From Acanthaster planci (taxonomy: Eukaryota > Echinodermata > Asteroidea > Valvatida > Acanthasteridae), in contig NW_019091472.1 in assembly GCF_001949145.1 (NCBI RefSeq), forward strand, positions 491,014 through 537,674: a DNA stretch of 46,661 bases. Direction: 5' to 3'. Below, one piece after another: positions 34,833 to 46,564 of the stretch. Numbering within the stretch: position 1 is the stretch's first letter; every line of letters begins with the position of its first letter. The notes under the pieces were generated by a model. The model was not told where the DNA came from. It saw nothing but the letters and a program-made list of their open reading frames with translations, and did no database searches. Both the position numbers and the translations under genes were made by a program.

Positions 34833-35871
34833 TGTCAAAAGTGAACTTTTACGCTCAGTTTCATAAGTCTATGTGAAAACATTTGGTATTCAGAGAAAGG
34901 GAGAGCAAATTAAACACAGACAGGAGCTGGGGTTTTAAAATTTACGAACTACATGTGCATAAAGATTGGCTGATCAGTGGAATACATGTCTTTAAATTAT
35001 TTCTCCTTTGTTTACTTTTACTTTGATTACTTTTACGAATCTACATGTACAGTTAGCTGTTAGCTTGTCCTGCTTGTTGATCTTTCAAAACCAAATTTCA
35101 TTAAACACACGATGAATACCTTAATAAATTTCCTAAGGGAAAATTGCACATTTTGGTCCACTATTGAAAAAATCCATATGACAACAAGCTACACTGTACA
35201 TGTAAGTTAACTGAGGCAAAGTGCAGAAGATGATAAATATGCCTAAATACTAAATGGGTCCTTGCTAGACCCTTCATAAAAAATAATGGGCCTACATGTA
35301 GGTGTACATCACTGCATTTGAGCTCCAATGAAGGATCACGTCTTTTATTAACAGCACGGAAAGAGTTCCATATGATATTTAGATTTATTTAGATTGTTAG
35401 AAAGGTTTTTCAGACATGTCAGACAAGTCTCATACTCATAGGTTTGTGCACAGGGGCATCAAGTATTGTCCAGAGGCCTAGGCCTACATGCATGATCTCT
35501 TTCCAACAGCACAAAATCTCAACTAAACATGATCATGAAAGAATAATCTGATCATATGACAATTAATTTGTACAAGGCCTAGTACTAGGCCTAGGTCTAA
35601 CTTTTATTTTTATGTCCACATTCCACACAAAAGCCTCCCACAGGTTAGGCCTACATGTACATGTCTTGTCTGCATTTGTTGCAAACTCTGTTTCGAAATA
35701 CAACTAATCTTTCTCATTATACGTTTAATAAACAGCATCAAATTACCATATACATTATCTAGTTTCGGGTACAAACATCTTCAGTTTAGGGAAAGAAAAA
35801 CAAGTCGCAATAAACTTACAAGTACTGTAGGCCCCTACATGTTTTTGTTTTGCAGTACTAACGCAAATTAC

Positions 35872-35910
35872 GAGCAGCCGCCATCTTATGTCGTTCAGCA
35901 CGCGTGAACT
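35872..35910 (-). promoter_or_regulatory. Candidate DBF4 promoter and 5' exon (YY1-type site and ACGCGT)
   Basis: About 1.8 kb before the DBF4 ATG, a locally CpG-rich stretch contains AAGATGGCGGC on the minus strand (35877-35887). This is the YY1 motif often found just inside housekeeping transcription starts, here in the DBF4 orientation. ACGCGT, an MCB-type cell-cycle box, lies at 35900-35905. A GTAATT donor at 35871 could end a short first exon. CpG richness continues to about 36.2 kb on the other side. There is no TATA box. This is inference from motifs and position. Confidence 0.35.
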
Positions 35911-36948
35911 CTCACCGGTTACCAGACTAAACCTGAATATCCAATAACAATTACTGAGTCCACAAACCGACTAAGGTCGTAAGTGAAACGGGTTTTTGAG
36001 CTACGGCTACGTCTACGTTGCACGCCTTTGCATAGCGCATATTGGAAGGGTAAAGACCGTCTGCAGGCAGATCGTGCACAGGAGAAAAGAGTACCGAAGT
36101 GTGACGTAACTGTGGAGCAGAAAGTGCAGTGCAAACGAATGGAGTACGCGCGCGTTAGTTCACGCGCTGGTGCTCGCACTTATGCATGCCTTTTACACAA
36201 TTGTGCGCGTGACGTATTCCCTTCGGTACTCTATGGAGATATCAAAGCTTTGGTTTTCAAACACCAAAAATTTTCAGTCCTTTTGTAGGTCAAAGCAAAT
36301 TAGGGTCACACTTACGCAGCCCACCGCCAGCCAACGAGTCTTGGTTTGTCCTACCGGCCGGGAGGAGCGATTTTTACCTTTAATGGGTGGCTGCTTTATG
36401 ATCGCGTGAAAACCATAGACATCAAATTTCATACAAGGCAGACTACATGTTTTACCAGATTTTTGTTCCTTCTTTAATTTCTGGGGGAGGTTTTCAAGCG
36501 CGGGGAGAGGGGCATTCCTGTACACCCCCTTTTGTTATGCCACCCAAATATGGGGGCTAACCAAAATCAGGCCCTTAATGCAGGGCACACACTATGATGT
36601 CCATCACGGGGGGTCTCAAAAATATTTCCTGCTCTGACTCCAAAAAACACAAAATAAAAGAAAATAAATGAAATTACACTCAGGCTACAGTAATGATAAA
36701 ATGACATTATGTAAGGTTTTATTTGTAAATCAGTAGCAATGTAATGCATTACCTATGTGTCCACCTGTCCAAAACAGACCCCCCAAAAAACTTGGGGGAC
36801 CCAGGCCAACTCCCCCCCCCAAAAAAAAAAAATTCTTGGATCCAACCCTGCATTGGTAATTGATGAATAATCAAACAACGGAATGTATCACACAACATGA
36901 GTGATTTAGAGTTTAAACAGTAGTGCTTCTTTTATTTCCTAATTTAAA
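35911..36948. other. Intergenic, CpG-richer flank of the DBF4 promoter
   Basis: 35.98-36.29 kb is CpG-rich and contains a 101-codon plus-strand open frame without recognisable domains, best explained by local GC content. Beyond it, homopolymer-rich sequence (runs of C and A at about 36810-36832) with no gene. Confidence 0.5.
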
Positions 36949-37014
36949 ATATACAGTTCCATTCCATATACAGTTCCATTCCATATACAGTTCCATTCCA
37001 TATACAGTTCCATA
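36949..37014. repeat. 17-bp tandem repeat, about 4 copies
   Basis: Unit ATATACAGTTCCATTCC starts at 36949, 36966, 36983 and 37000, the last copy incomplete. Confidence 0.9.
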
Positions 37015-37177
37015 CATCTTATAGTTTGTTTACCGACATCTGTTAAATTTACAGGACTGGAAGGGCAGGGGCCTAAACACAGTGCACTGGGTGACTTGCT
37101 TAGCATGACAGGGCAATTTCTGAATATTAGATACATACATACATGTATATATTTAACAACCAAATGAATCACCCATG

Positions 37178-37784
37178 TTAACCCTAGCTTTTACTTCTCT
37201 CAAGAACAGATCCAGAACCAAATTTTTGGGGGAGGGGTCTAGCTTGTTTTATGGGAGCCAAATGTTTGAAAATTTTTCATGTGACGTTTACCACCTTCCT
37301 GAGTGTTTGGGACTACAGTTTAAGGCTTTTACAAGCTTTTTGAAGGGAAGGAAATGAAATGGACCAAAATGAAATAGTCATTTGGTTTTTTTAGAAATAA
37401 AAGGCTCCAGCTGGCCTCTCGCATCCACCCTTGGCCTCTCTTAGTGTGGATCCCATTTATATCATTTTAGGTTTTTGGTCGATATAATTTTACCTCTGCT
37501 AATAACACACATGGAACATGGAAAACTAAGAGCAAGGTATTTTATGAGGCGTAACAAAATCAATCATTGCTGTTGGATTTTTTTCTCCAGTCAAATAGAA
37601 ATTTGAAAATGCAGATAGGAGGTATTTATGAAAATCTTCAACAGATATCACAACACCATAGGTTTTTGTATGTGGCAGACAAAGGCCAATATCTCTTGAT
37701 TTCCAACATTTTGTTTCAAACCCCAAACGGTCCTGAATCTTCCCATTATACACACTTTTTTCAACCCCCCCCCATTAGGGTTAA
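37178..37784. mobile_element. Candidate TTAA-bounded element (607 bp)
   Basis: The left end TTAACCCTAGC and right end CATTAGGGTTAA share TTAACCCTA as inverted termini with TTAA at both edges. The spacing is close to the other TTAA elements. The interior has no recognisable coding. Only about 9 bp of terminal match, so chance is possible. Confidence 0.3.
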
Positions 37785-38262
37785 ATAAGGAACCTACGCA
37801 TGAACTTAACCGTGCAAGAACATTCAGTCCTAGCCTCCATACACTTGGCCCATACTCAGTCATTAAGGCATGTTCTCTTATCTGATTTTCATAAATATGC
37901 ATCTTTCTTTACTGTGGAACAGATAAACATAACTTGTTGGTGGAATGCTACCTTTACAACCTGAGCTTATTAAGTGGATATCATCACAGATGTGCTGCTA
38001 ACCAAATGCTACTATACTACCACCAACATGTACATGTACACACACACATGTATGTGTGACTTCATTCCATTTACTGCCTACGGTTACCTGCACCGGTAGT
38101 CCGGTATATCAACAAAGTATACATGAATGGACATAAATCACTGTTTTCTTGCTTTGAGTCCACCACAGTACCCCTATGTTGTTTTTGTTGAAATTTCTGT
38201 TTTACTTTCGTAACCAGCAGTAAATAAATTAGAATGTGAATTGAAAAATGCAGCAAACCAGG

Positions 38263-38610
38263 TATGATTCATCATACTACTGAATATACATTACCTTGTC
38301 AATAATCCAAAGCATTATTTGTTTGTTACATGAATCTCAACATGCCGAGTATTATTCATCATACTACTGAATATACATTACCTTGTCAATAATCCAAAGC
38401 ATTATTTGCTTGTTATATGAATCTCAACATGCCGAGTATTATTCATCATACTACTGAATAAACATTACCTTGTCAATAATCCAAAGCATTATTTGCATGT
38501 TATATGAATCTCAACATGCCGAGTATTATTCATCATACTACTGAATAAACATTACCTTGTCGATAATCCAAAGCATTATTTGCATGTCGTATGAATCCCA
38601 GTATCCATTC
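38263..38610. repeat. 87-bp tandem repeat, 4 copies
   Basis: Copies begin TATKATTCATCATACTACTG at 38263, 38350, 38437 and 38524 with exact 87-base spacing and few mismatches. Each contains CATTACCTTGTC and CCAAAGCATTATTTG. It lies just past the likely SVIP 3' end. Confidence 0.92.
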
Positions 38611-38933
38611 AGTACATGTTTAACACCGAAATAATATACTGAAGTAAGAAGGCATGCACAATATTTTGATCCCAGCAATGACATGACACTATGCCAGCAC
38701 AGTTTTTACTTCAGTGATATTCCTCCAAATTGCTTTGGATAAATGATATTTACCATTGATCCTATTAAGGCTGTGACCTGAAAGTACTTTATTCAATGAA
38801 AGTTCTGAAATGTGAACAATTATTTGATATACATCAACAAACTACTGTCAACAACAGTAAATTAAATTTGCAAAGTGACAATACAGCTATCAAACATCCA
38901 TTTAATCCAATGATTTTCAAAATCTATTAAGTG

Positions 38934-38939
38934 TTTATT
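38934..38939 (-). terminator. Candidate polyadenylation signal for SVIP
   Basis: A minus-strand AATAAA lies about 320 bases after the SVIP stop. I saw no closer AATAAA on that strand. This is position and motif evidence only. Confidence 0.4.
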
Positions 38940-39260
38940 GGAAATTTAATACATACAACAGATTGCAAAATCAAGAAATGAAAACATGTTGCAATTTGAG
39001 ATGATCTGCACTGTACAACATGTTGGAAAAGAACTTCTGTCATCTGCTTATGATTTATGCTTACAAAAATATGAAATAAAATAAGTAAAACATCAATAAC
39101 AAAAGGCTAAGATATAATGGCCCAATCAACATTGCAATTTTTCAAATAAATAGCATATATGTGCATGTTCATTGATATATACAAAATATAGCAGATGGGC
39201 AGGTTATCAGTAGATTTCTCAATGAAGTGTTCATCTTCTGGTACAGGAAACCTGCATCTC

Positions 39261-39275
39261 TCAGCCAACTTGCCA
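39261..39275 (-). CDS. SVIP: SVIP coding exon 4, C-terminal WQVG and stop
   Basis: After acceptor TATTTCAG the exon encodes only W-Q-V-G and TGA. It matches the position and aromatic character of the RWTVS end of human SVIP. It is too short for ORF-based detection; the 3' UTR continues downstream. Confidence 0.82.
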   Translation of the reverse strand, partial: WQVG

Positions 39276-42200
39276 CTGAAATAAAACAAATCACTCATTA
39301 ATCAATATGTGTCCCAAATTCAACAGATATACACCCAACAACAATTCCTTAGTTTTGTGCACTGATGGATAGTGAGAACCATGCATCGTACTGAAGTAAA
39401 ACATGGGTACCCATCAACAAACCTAACCCCAACATCAAAAGAAAACATGTTTCAGCATTCCATGTAGCCTGGATTTTATTTTACAATTTCCAAACAAAAA
39501 CTTTTGAAACCTGTTCTCTTTGTCTTGAGAGTTACTAAGTGATTTGTATAGCTGGCTTTGGGTACCACGTTTTGATAATTCAGAACCAGCTTCTGGCATT
39601 ACTGCTTAGGTGAAGTTCTTGGTAACAGCTGCTCTACAGTGTCTCTAAGCATTTTGCTACAACCCTTCCTGAATCCCCCCAAATCAGTTACTCCACAGGA
39701 ATGGCACAGTGCTTCATCCTTTCATGGGTATCTGGCCCCATGTTCAGTATAAACATGACTGGCTGCATTCCTCAATCCCGTATAAAATCCTACAATGCAC
39801 TGTGGTGAATTTCAAGGATCTGAGAGAATTAAAGCTCAATGTAAATCAGCAGACAAGGTCTCAACGAATAGGACTAGTCCAACTGTCCATTTATGAAATA
39901 GACAGTAACTCCAACTTACAGACAGTTTGTTTTCACCACCTCCTTTCTGCTCCAGTTCTTCTGCTTTCCTCTCAGCTTCTTCCTTTTGTTGTCGTCGTTT
40001 CTTCGCTCCCTCTGGGTCTGCTAATCCCCTGGACTCCTCCTGCAACCAAAAAGTGTTGACATACAAGTATCAGAGACAAAACAAAGTCAATTTTATAAAT
40101 AGAGAACATGTGGTAAATGGGAGGAGCCATACTGGCAAACAACTGAGCATTCTTGAATGCATTTGGACAGCCTTTGCCCATTAAACGTGGAAATCAATTT
40201 TCTGATAACTTGTCCAGTCATCATATTTTTGTGTTTGTACATGTACTATTTCATGAATCAAATTCCTTCAAAAGATCCATTGACTCATGCAGAAATGTCA
40301 GAGCGGGATAAAAGGAAGTGAGACAAATGGTTTAGAAACCTGCACACTTGTAAGTATACAAACACACACTTCAATAAATAATATCATCAAGTGTCTCATG
40401 AATCATGTACATGTACCAATTATGCAGCCAATGCCCAAAAAACCAATCCCACTGTTGTCCACTCTACAAACTTTATGCCACATTTTCTGACAGATAGATT
40501 TTGGAATGCTTTGTAGATTGTAGATTCTCTGTGGATTAATCAATCCTAACCAACCCTAAACCAGTATATAGACCCTCTGGCTAGGATGTATCCTTGGTCC
40601 TTCAAAATCCTCAAACTGCCTCTAGGTAATGAACTAGATATAACATCAATCTTCCAAACCTCTTCCAAACCATTTGTTCCTTAGAGGGGTGACTACTACT
40701 TAAATCCTTCAAAATTCTCTGGCAATTCCTGTCATTATGTTGAGGCAGTGTAATAATATCCTGAAGCAATGTGGATGATTTCAAATATAACCTTGGCCTG
40801 AATGTATGCGTAGCAGAGTATAAAAAACAGATGGTCTAACCCGAGACTTTGACACAATGCATTTTTCACAATTAGCCACACGTATTTGCCACTCATCCCC
40901 AGTCCTACAATATCCCGAACTGCCCAGAGGACTTTATTGAGTTAAGAAAGGTTAATAGATTATGTTCAGAGAATTGCGATGTCTGTTGGCCGAAAATGTC
41001 TGCTCTTTAGACCCCATCTTTATTATGTCAAAAATTACTTCTTGCCAGGCAAAGAGGAAAAATCTGGTTTTTTCAGCATTGCCTTCAAACTCCTCCTATC
41101 ATTGTGGCACTTTGGCCTGTAAAGAAAGGCTTTCAGGCAAGTTACTACATGTATACATAAAAAAGAACCAATATCAACAGCCCAATCCTGTACATGTAGT
41201 TTAATGGAGCAATGCACTGTATGTGAGCATACCTGCTTGAAACGTTTCTCTGCTGCTTCTGCTTGCTGTTTACGTCTTGTCTCCTAGCCAGCAGAAACAC
41301 AAACATAACAGCTTCAAAATGTTGACGAGTGGTTTTTGTCTGCACATAGCAATCATGGCCTACAACGTCGAAAACTCTTTCACTGAAACTTACATGTATA
41401 TTGGGTATGCAGGGTGACCGCTAAAAATCACAAGCAAAAAGTAGCACTCATTTTCTTCCATAACAAATATCAGGGTCTACTGCCTGCAACCTTACGCAGA
41501 TTACCAATACATATGCATTATTTCCTAGTCCATTACATCCATTCACTAAATTCTTGATCACCAGCAGAGCGCCCTCACTCATTTGACCCCCGTGCAGGCG
41601 GCCGCCATGTTCTTCCTCTTTTTCCATACGCAAAGTGCACCGAGGCAGTGTGGGGAGGAGGGAGGGAGATTGGTAATCTGGTAGGTATGCAGTGGTACTC
41701 TAGGTAGGGGGAGAAATTGTTACTTTTGGTATCACATTGAAGCTTAGAGTTATCTCCACAATGCATTACCAGACTGAAATGAAGTCTTCAATTCGAAAAA
41801 GTAACAACAATTTCTGACAATTATTTTGGGAGAAAACAGCTATTACTTCTAGGTTGCATTTTTTATGGGGAGTACCCTAAATATTCAAATGTTCATTCTT
41901 GCATGTGCTAGTACCTGTCCTCTGTCAAATATCAAACTTGACAATAAACTTGGAAACCTCTAACATACACGTACATGCATTGATTGCACCCCATTACGCT
42001 TGCACTCTATTCATGTCTATCCCGTTCTTAAGTGTGACGTCACTTCAGTTTAAACCATGCCCACTGCACATGCACTGCACACAGAGTTACATGCATTGAT
42101 TGCCTTTTACATGGAACTGGAAGTTAACGTGCAACTTCAGTGATCGTCCAATGGGAGCCTGCAAATCGTGGCTCGTCCGCCTTTGTGACGAAGTCACTTA

Positions 42201-43073
42201 CAAACTGGATACACATTCTATCACGTAAAATAAATAAGAATCTTCTGAAACTCTTGATAACAAGGAGTTAAGTAGGCCTACTGTGATGCCTGATCATGAG
42301 AGCTACTGAGAGACCTACCCTTATATTTCCATCTGATAACACAAAAACTTCTTCAAGAGGAAGGATCACGTTTAAGAACAGGGGCAATGCACAGATAGCC
42401 CCCGGTAGGACTCAAATATCCATTAACATCTAAAAAGTCCCAAGTGTAACTTGCAGCAATCTGTTAATTAGTAGATGTACCATACACTGCAGCTGATCGC
42501 AATCCAAGTCCACAATAGCAAGTCCCCTCCCCCCAAAAAAGAAAATAATAATAACAAAAAGATACAAATAAAAAAAAATTAAACCATGAAAGAACCCTGG
42601 GGGAAGAACCTCCCCCCCCCCAACATTTTTTTCTGATATCGCTGCAGTGCCTTTTTTCAGGAGTTGAGCCATTAGGAGTATTTAAAGTAGCTCTTTGCGA
42701 TCATTTTGACACCATTTTGGGCAAAAAATTCAACATAACGTTCTTGTGCAGTGCACATTTTTCCCGAGACGGGTCAGCCAAAAATATTAACTTTTTCCAC
42801 TGCGGTGTTCAATGCATGCAGGCTGGCACGCATGTAGCCTTGAACTTCAAAGACTCCATCAACAAAACCATGCCTGTGATTGAGTTCAAACTTCATATTT
42901 GTAATGATGAGTGTTTTTACATGTATACCAAGTTTTTAAAAATTGAGCAAGCACATCAGAATGGGGGGGCAGACTTACATGTAACTTGTACCACTTCTGA
43001 CACTTACCTCATCTGGTTGGTTTTGATCATAATCATCTGCAGTGCCAAACAAACAAGGCATGCATGCACCCAT
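39261..43073 (-). CDS. SVIP: SVIP, small VCP/p97-interacting protein (4 coding exons, 83 aa)
   Basis: SVIP is a membrane-anchored adaptor that binds the AAA ATPase VCP/p97, restrains ER-associated degradation and helps recruit VCP to membranes. The joined exons give 83 residues; human SVIP has 77. The N-terminus MGACMPC keeps Gly2 (myristoylation) and Cys4/Cys7, as in human MGLCFPC. R26 to R36 fit the VCP-interacting motif RX5AAX2R exactly: R, KQQAE, AA, EK, R. A charged helix follows, with ESRGLADPEGAKKRRQQKE aligning with the ASRG and EKRKKKEK segments of human SVIP. The tail KLSWQVG resembles the GLRWTVS end. All introns are phase 0 with GT-AG borders. The gene lies upstream of DBF4 on the same strand, about 5 kb away. 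Confidence 0.92.
39920..40039 (-). CDS. SVIP: SVIP coding exon 3, charged helix (residues 40-79)
   Basis: The exon runs from acceptor GTTGCAG to donor GTAAGT. It encodes EESRGLADPEGAKKRRQQ and then a Lys/Glu-rich helix ending GGGENKLS. It aligns with the second half of vertebrate SVIP and is in phase with its neighbours. Confidence 0.9.
41233..41283 (-). CDS. SVIP: SVIP coding exon 2, VCP-interacting motif (residues 23-39)
   Basis: A 51-base exon (ETRRKQQAEAAEKRFKQ) encodes the whole VIM that docks on the VCP N-domain. Acceptor GGCTAG, donor GTATG; both borders are phase 0. Confidence 0.92.
42035..42042. promoter_or_regulatory. Perfect CRE palindrome TGACGTCA inside SVIP intron 1
   Basis: The ATF/CREB site TGACGTCA lies about 1 kb downstream of the SVIP ATG. 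A CCAAT box is at about 42147 and a YY1-type GCCGCCATGTT at 41601. Together they could mark an intronic enhancer or alternative promoter; not demonstrable from sequence. Confidence 0.25.
43008..43073 (-). CDS. SVIP: SVIP coding exon 1 (residues 1-22)
   Basis: The exon encodes MGACMPCLFGTADDYDQNQPDE's 22 residues, beginning with the lipidation signal Gly2, Cys4, Cys7 and ending in phase 0 at GTAAGT. The ATG choice is fixed by the required MG start. A possible acceptor (TTTAG) about 18 bases upstream suggests a separate 5' UTR exon. Confidence 0.9.
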
Positions 43074-43494
43074 AGTTTAAGATTTCTCTAAACATGACAA
43101 ATGGGGACAAAAGAAGAAAATGATTAGAAAATGATTGTGAAAAGGGTACATGTAAGTTCATAATAAACCGGAGCTCTCCTAGAGCAATCACTAATAAATA
43201 AATGTTCAATGATCCCGACCTAAAGGCTTACATTGATATTACCAAACTAGATTTTTAGCATCAGTCTGATCCTCAAGAAGGCAAAACGTTGATTGAGCTG
43301 CTCCCCACAACGTGTCCAGTGATATGGCTTGATATGGTTTGTGCATGATTGTATTCCACCAACAAATCCATACCGTACAAGAGTTTTTTGAGAAAAGCTT
43401 TTTTCCCAAGAGCAATAAAGGATTGGAATAAACTTCATCTGTATCCTGTGCAGTCATTAAACTGATTTATGGAAGAAATTTGTAGAAGGACTGG
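43074..43494. other. SVIP 5' flank
   Basis: AT-rich sequence with no TATA box or CpG cluster that I can see. A small minus-strand frame at 43239-43457 has no recognisable motif. Confidence 0.4.
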
Positions 43495-43632
43495 GGACAA
43501 CTTTGGGTCAAATCATACCCGAGTGAACTTGTACGCAAGTTAACTCGTACCCTGGTCAATTCATACATGTACCTGCCTTAACCAGTACCCAGGTCAGCTC
43601 GTACCCCGGTCAACTTGTACCCTAGTCCTCGA
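43495..43632. repeat. 16-17-bp tandem repeat, left flank of the MULE relic
   Basis: About seven degenerate units of the form GTCAACTCGTACCCNG run in the plus orientation. The reverse complement of the same unit appears at the right end of the window, on the other side of the transposase relic, suggesting repeat-bearing element termini. Confidence 0.65.
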
Positions 43633-44076
43633 TCAAAATACTGGCATCTGTGGCCCAAACCTCCAGCAACATGTTTGTGATTGTTTTCTTCCTTTTTTCT
43701 TTTCTCTTATTTGCTCACGTTTTGGTGACGTTACATGCTAGGGATGTTTATTCACCTTCTCCATTAAAATGGTGAAATTCTCTTCATTTTTGGCCCCAGA
43801 AATGACAGCTGTGACATGACTGCCGTTTATTAATGATTACTTTCTGATTTTTCTTTTGCATAGGCCAAATGAGGAAATTTCCCTTACCATCGTTGTGTTA
43901 ATCTATGGTAAATTACATGTACATGTAGTCATTGGTCAGAAAAGACAAAGAAAGACAAGGAAAAAAGCTCAATTTTTATCAATCAACAACATACAACAGG
44001 CATAATTATCTCTTGGAATGTCTTGATCTTCTTTTGCTTTGTGCTGTCATAGATTGGATTCCTTCAGCAGATACAT

Positions 44077-45330
44077 CTAGAGCTTGACCATGGTCACCTT
44101 GCTGTGAAGCAGTGCAACAACTGTGTAAAATAGGACAAACTGGTGGCCTGCCCTCTCATTCAGCCGACGATGCCACCCTTCAACATCGTTGTTAGTGCGT
44201 ATGGCTCACATGAGCACCGACCAGTTTGCAGCACCCAAGTGCTGTGCTGCAGCTAAGTTGCCTCAATATACTGGCAGAGTAGTTGGAGAGGATGATTTAA
44301 TGCTTGGGCCTGAAGGTAGTGGAAGGCCTCCTTAATATGCTCGGCAGGCAAGAATGGTACTGACATCAGCGGCCAGATGTATTCCCCACTGCTGGATTCG
44401 TGGTGTAAGGGACTTGAAGGCTTAGTGCCTCACACTTCCGCCATACTTCCTGTGTCCAGTGATAGAGACATCCTGTGATGTGGACATGTGGGAGGACACT
44501 GTGAATGGCAGACCAGACACCAGCCTCGAAGTCCAGAACAGCTTCTTGAAAGCTGCTGCCTCTGGATGGCAACTTCTATCTGATGCACTTCAAGACCTGC
44601 ATGAAAGAATCCGAAAAAAGAAGCACAAAATACCTAACATACATTTACAAATCTAGCTGTAACCAAAACAGACTGGTTGGTGATATCTTTTCAAGCTTTT
44701 CCAAAGATACTTTTCACAAATTTGAAAAAGAAGATAGCAATTTTCAGAACATATCTTCTTGTAGTCCTTTTTGACCCATATCAAGATGAAGGCAAGTGGT
44801 AGTTGCTTGACTTTGCCTGACTAGGCTCTGATGAAGGCATGAAGCGAAAGTGCACGAACAGATACTGTACAAGCTTGAAGGTACACGTACCATGAAAGTA
44901 CTGTACCAAGTCTTGGTGGCATCTAGAACAACCAGCTGGTCCTCAGTGAAGAAGAGAAGATGGCATGCTCCCCACACTTGTTGTCCTTCTGCAGAAAGTT
45001 AGCTCACATGAAGTTGGCAGCTAACTCAAAGTCGAGGTTTCTTGCTTCGAGAGGGTGCTAGGTTTGACAGACTCGGTTGGCAGTGCGTCTTGAATACGAC
45101 AAGTTGGGGCAGCCGGCTGGGGCAGTATTTGCAGTGGTGCTCAGGACTTGCTCCACTAAAGCACCAGCGGGGGGGAAGACTTCTTCTCGTGCAGCCCTCT
45201 TCACAGTTGCAACAGCCTGGACTGCAATGTCACCTCTAGGCAGAGCCGGGTGGGTGTTAGTAGTGTGCATGCCGAAGGAGAAGTCAAGCCCGTCCTGGCA
45301 GACTGACACCCAGCATCTACTCATCTTATT
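44077..45330 (-). pseudogene. Degenerate MULE-type transposase
   Basis: Broken minus-strand frames together read as a Mutator-like (MULE) transposase. From N to C: HPALPRGDIAVQAVATVKRAA near 45.2 kb; VVLDATKTWYSTF near 44.9 kb, the first catalytic-Asp strand (usually WYVDGTF); HVHITGCLYHWTQEVWRK near 44.5 kb, with the C-x2-H-W signature; and RTNNDVEGWHRRLNERA near 44.2 kb, the hallmark C-terminal motif. Several frameshifts and in-frame stops separate these blocks, so no functional protein is made. A preceding WVSVC...HTTNTHP patch could be the end of a FLYWCH-like finger, but that is weak. Short tandem repeats in opposite orientation flank the relic. Confidence 0.85.
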
Positions 45331-46564
45331 TCTGACGCTACATAGAGAGGATGGAACTTCACTGTTGGCACATACATGATGGTGTATACCCAGATGGAGA
45401 GACAGTCAGGGTTGCCAACAATCCCCTGATATTACTTAGGTGTGATGCCAGTGTCACACTCTCAGTGCTGCCATCACAAAAATCGTACTGGAAGGTTTCA
45501 TGGGAAGTATGGATGGCCTTGTTGTACTCAATGCACAGATACTTTGGTGCCATCTTGATATGGAAGCTTGGCTCGGATCGCAGAATACAGAACTGGTATC
45601 GTAACTAGAAAGTGTAAGCTCCATTCAGAATGACTGTCTACACTCACTCACCAAGGCTTATTTAAAGGGTTTGAAGGATTCAGTGCGATTTATCTTCAAC
45701 CAATCTGGTCTCACATATCCTCTTCAAACAACTTGGCATTGAAGCCACTTTCAATACCAAGCAACTGACTTGCTAGCCTGCTGTGTCTTTTAAAGTGCCA
45801 CCACAATGATTTGGATGCTGCTGCATACATCATGCATGATGGTCTGCTTCAAGTTCATGAAGCAGCATATCAAACATGGCAGGATCATTTCAAGACATTT
45901 CTCATAGTGAAAGATTGTGATCATAACATACATTGCTTTACTAGAGATTTAACTGAACATCCCATCTCCCCGAAGAAACCAACTTAAGCTTTCACACCCA
46001 ATCACAGTTTTTTTGAGTTAATTAAAGAATCATAAACTCAAAGGCATACCGGTACAACCAAGATATAATGCTATTGTAAACCTGTAACAACCAGAGGTGG
46101 CAGTAAACTCCATTTTTGAAGGCCAAGTAAAGTCACAAGTCAGTTTTTTAAGTCAAACAAGAAAAGAAATTGTCAACTTATTATGAAAGATGTGGAAACA
46201 ACAGCGACACACTACAGCGTTGTTTATCACTGATCGACTGAATGCCCCTTCTCCCCAAAAGAAACTAACCTCAAACACACAAATTCAATCAGAGTTTATT
46301 CATTGATTTTTTTTATTCAAATTAAACAAGAAAACAGACTCAGATGCTTGAAGATGGACAAAGACATTAACTGGAGAGGGACATGCGACCTCCAGAACAT
46401 GTGTTCAGGGGGTGCTGTAGTCAGATGCCATTAGGTCCTACTTCCAAAACACCACTGAGGAATATTTCAATGGATTTGAAATCAGACCGTAAAAGGAAAC
46501 CATAGTCTTTATAAATACATTTGCCTTCCATAAATGCAAGCATAAAAAAAAAATACCTGTACTA
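45331..46564. other. Region 5' of the MULE transposase relic
   Basis: Probably the N-terminal and terminal part of the same element, too decayed to read. The open frames at 45351-45608 (plus) and 45359-45553 (minus) overlap each other and neither shows a known domain. Confidence 0.4.

Noticed and set aside
35983-36288. 101-codon plus-strand open frame in a CpG-rich stretch, as a gene divergent from DBF4
   Set aside because: No recognisable domain, no splice partners; GC-rich sequence has few stops by chance.
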